From: Microbacterium galbinum
Lineage (GTDB): Bacteria > Actinomycetota > Actinomycetes > Actinomycetales > Microbacteriaceae
Length of the DNA stretch: 64,000 nucleotides
Assembly: GCF_023101185.1 (NCBI RefSeq)
Contig: NZ_CP078077.1
Location: forward strand, 434,001-498,000
Reading direction: 5' to 3'
The notes under the pieces were generated by a model. It was not told the DNA's origin and ran no database searches. It worked only from the letters and a program-made list of their open reading frames with translations. Of the stretch, positions 63,652 to 64,000 are shown piece by piece (within the stretch, counting starts at the first letter, position 1; each line of letters opens with the position of its first letter). A program made the translations under genes and the position numbers.

Positions 63652-64000
63652 TTACTGCGAGACGTCTTCGCCGAAGTACTTCTCGCTGATCTCGGCGATC
63701 GTGCCGTCTGCGCGCAGCTCTTCGAGCGCGGCGTCGACGGCCTCGACGAGCGATTCCTTGTCCTTCGTGAAGGCGAAGGCCTGCTCGCCCGCCTCGTCGG
63801 TCTCGGCTGCGATCTTGAGGCCCGTGGGGCTGTTGGTCGTCTCGTAGTCGAGGAAGGTGAGCTTGTCGTTGATGGTCGCGTCGACGCGGCCCTGACGCAG
63901 CAGCTCGACGGCCTGCGCCCAGCCCTCGACGCCCTCGACCTTGGCGCCGGACTCCTCGGCGAGGTCCTTCCAGTTGCTCGTGAGCGACTGGGCGGTGGTC
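63652..64000 (-). CDS. Polar amino-acid ABC transporter substrate-binding protein, N-terminal part outside the window
   Basis: About 115 C-terminal residues are visible, ending IAEISEKYFGEDVSQ. SNWKDLAEESGAKVEGVEGW and ELLRQGRVDATINDKLTFLDY match the second lobe of solute-binding family 3 proteins of the cystine/glutamine type (TcyA-like). It would be a secreted lipoprotein. It heads the operon with permease and ATPase. The ligand is uncertain. Confidence 0.88.
   Translation of the reverse strand, partial: TTAQSLTSNWKDLAEESGAKVEGVEGWAQAVELLRQGRVDATINDKLTFLDYETTNSPTGLKIAAETDEAGEQAFAFTKDKESLVEAVDAALEELRADGTIAEISEKYFGEDVSQ

Overview
The window is high-GC DNA from an actinobacterium, most likely a Microbacteriaceae member close to Microbacterium. 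This is inferred from gene content and style, not from a database search. The evidence is the DUF4244-type Tad locus beside topA and acs, the DUF4177/RidA/bifunctional PBP/metallophosphoesterase block, mqo, lldD under a FadR-type regulator, a lysC-asd operon, and many leaderless starts (a TANNNT box 6-7 bases before ATG/GTG). It looks like ordinary chromosome: no insertion sequence, prophage block, plasmid function or CRISPR array was seen.

Layout. 1-5.2 kb: 3' part of topA and a reduced Tad pilus/secretion operon, preceded by a possible small RNA or attenuated leader. 5.3-13.9 kb: acs, ridA-DUF4177, a bifunctional penicillin-binding protein with a metallophosphoesterase, tRNA-Pro, a VanZ-like protein, a HAD phosphatase and a DUF1295 membrane protein. 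14-21 kb: lactate oxidation (lldR-lldD), thymidine kinase, malate:quinone oxidoreductase, and lysC-asd. 21-33 kb: an EamA transporter, recR-dnaX, a GH65 phosphorylase with a beta-phosphoglucomutase-like enzyme, ackA-pta, a lysozyme-like protein with a rhomboid, and the SRP RNA. 33-41.8 kb: a large DEAD/DEAH helicase-like protein, the MoxR-DUF58-transglutaminase operon, TrhO and tRNA-Ser. 42-47.7 kb: GNAT, PAP2, a Bcr/CflA-type MFS pump, and metB/cbs. 47.8-53.9 kb: a CUT1 sugar ABC operon with a divergent LacI regulator, then rplJL. 54.2-58.1 kb: a lone YqaJ nuclease and a five-gene SipW/TasA-like export locus. 58.3-64 kb: a MarR-controlled DHA2 pump, divergent lysG-lysE, and a polar amino-acid ABC operon cut by the window end.

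Carbon flow is well covered: acetate in and out (acs, ackA-pta), lactate and malate feeding the quinone pool, alpha-glucoside-type uptake, and disaccharide phosphorolysis. Amino-acid functions include the aspartate pathway entry (lysC-asd), its overflow exporter (lysE) and transsulfuration (cbs, metB). The least conventional parts are the SipW-dependent locus, which pairs an ER-type signal peptidase with three exported proteins and an LPATG-anchored protein, and the hairpin-bearing transcript upstream of the Tad genes. Several promoters show textbook operator placement (lldR, the MarR-controlled pump, lysG).
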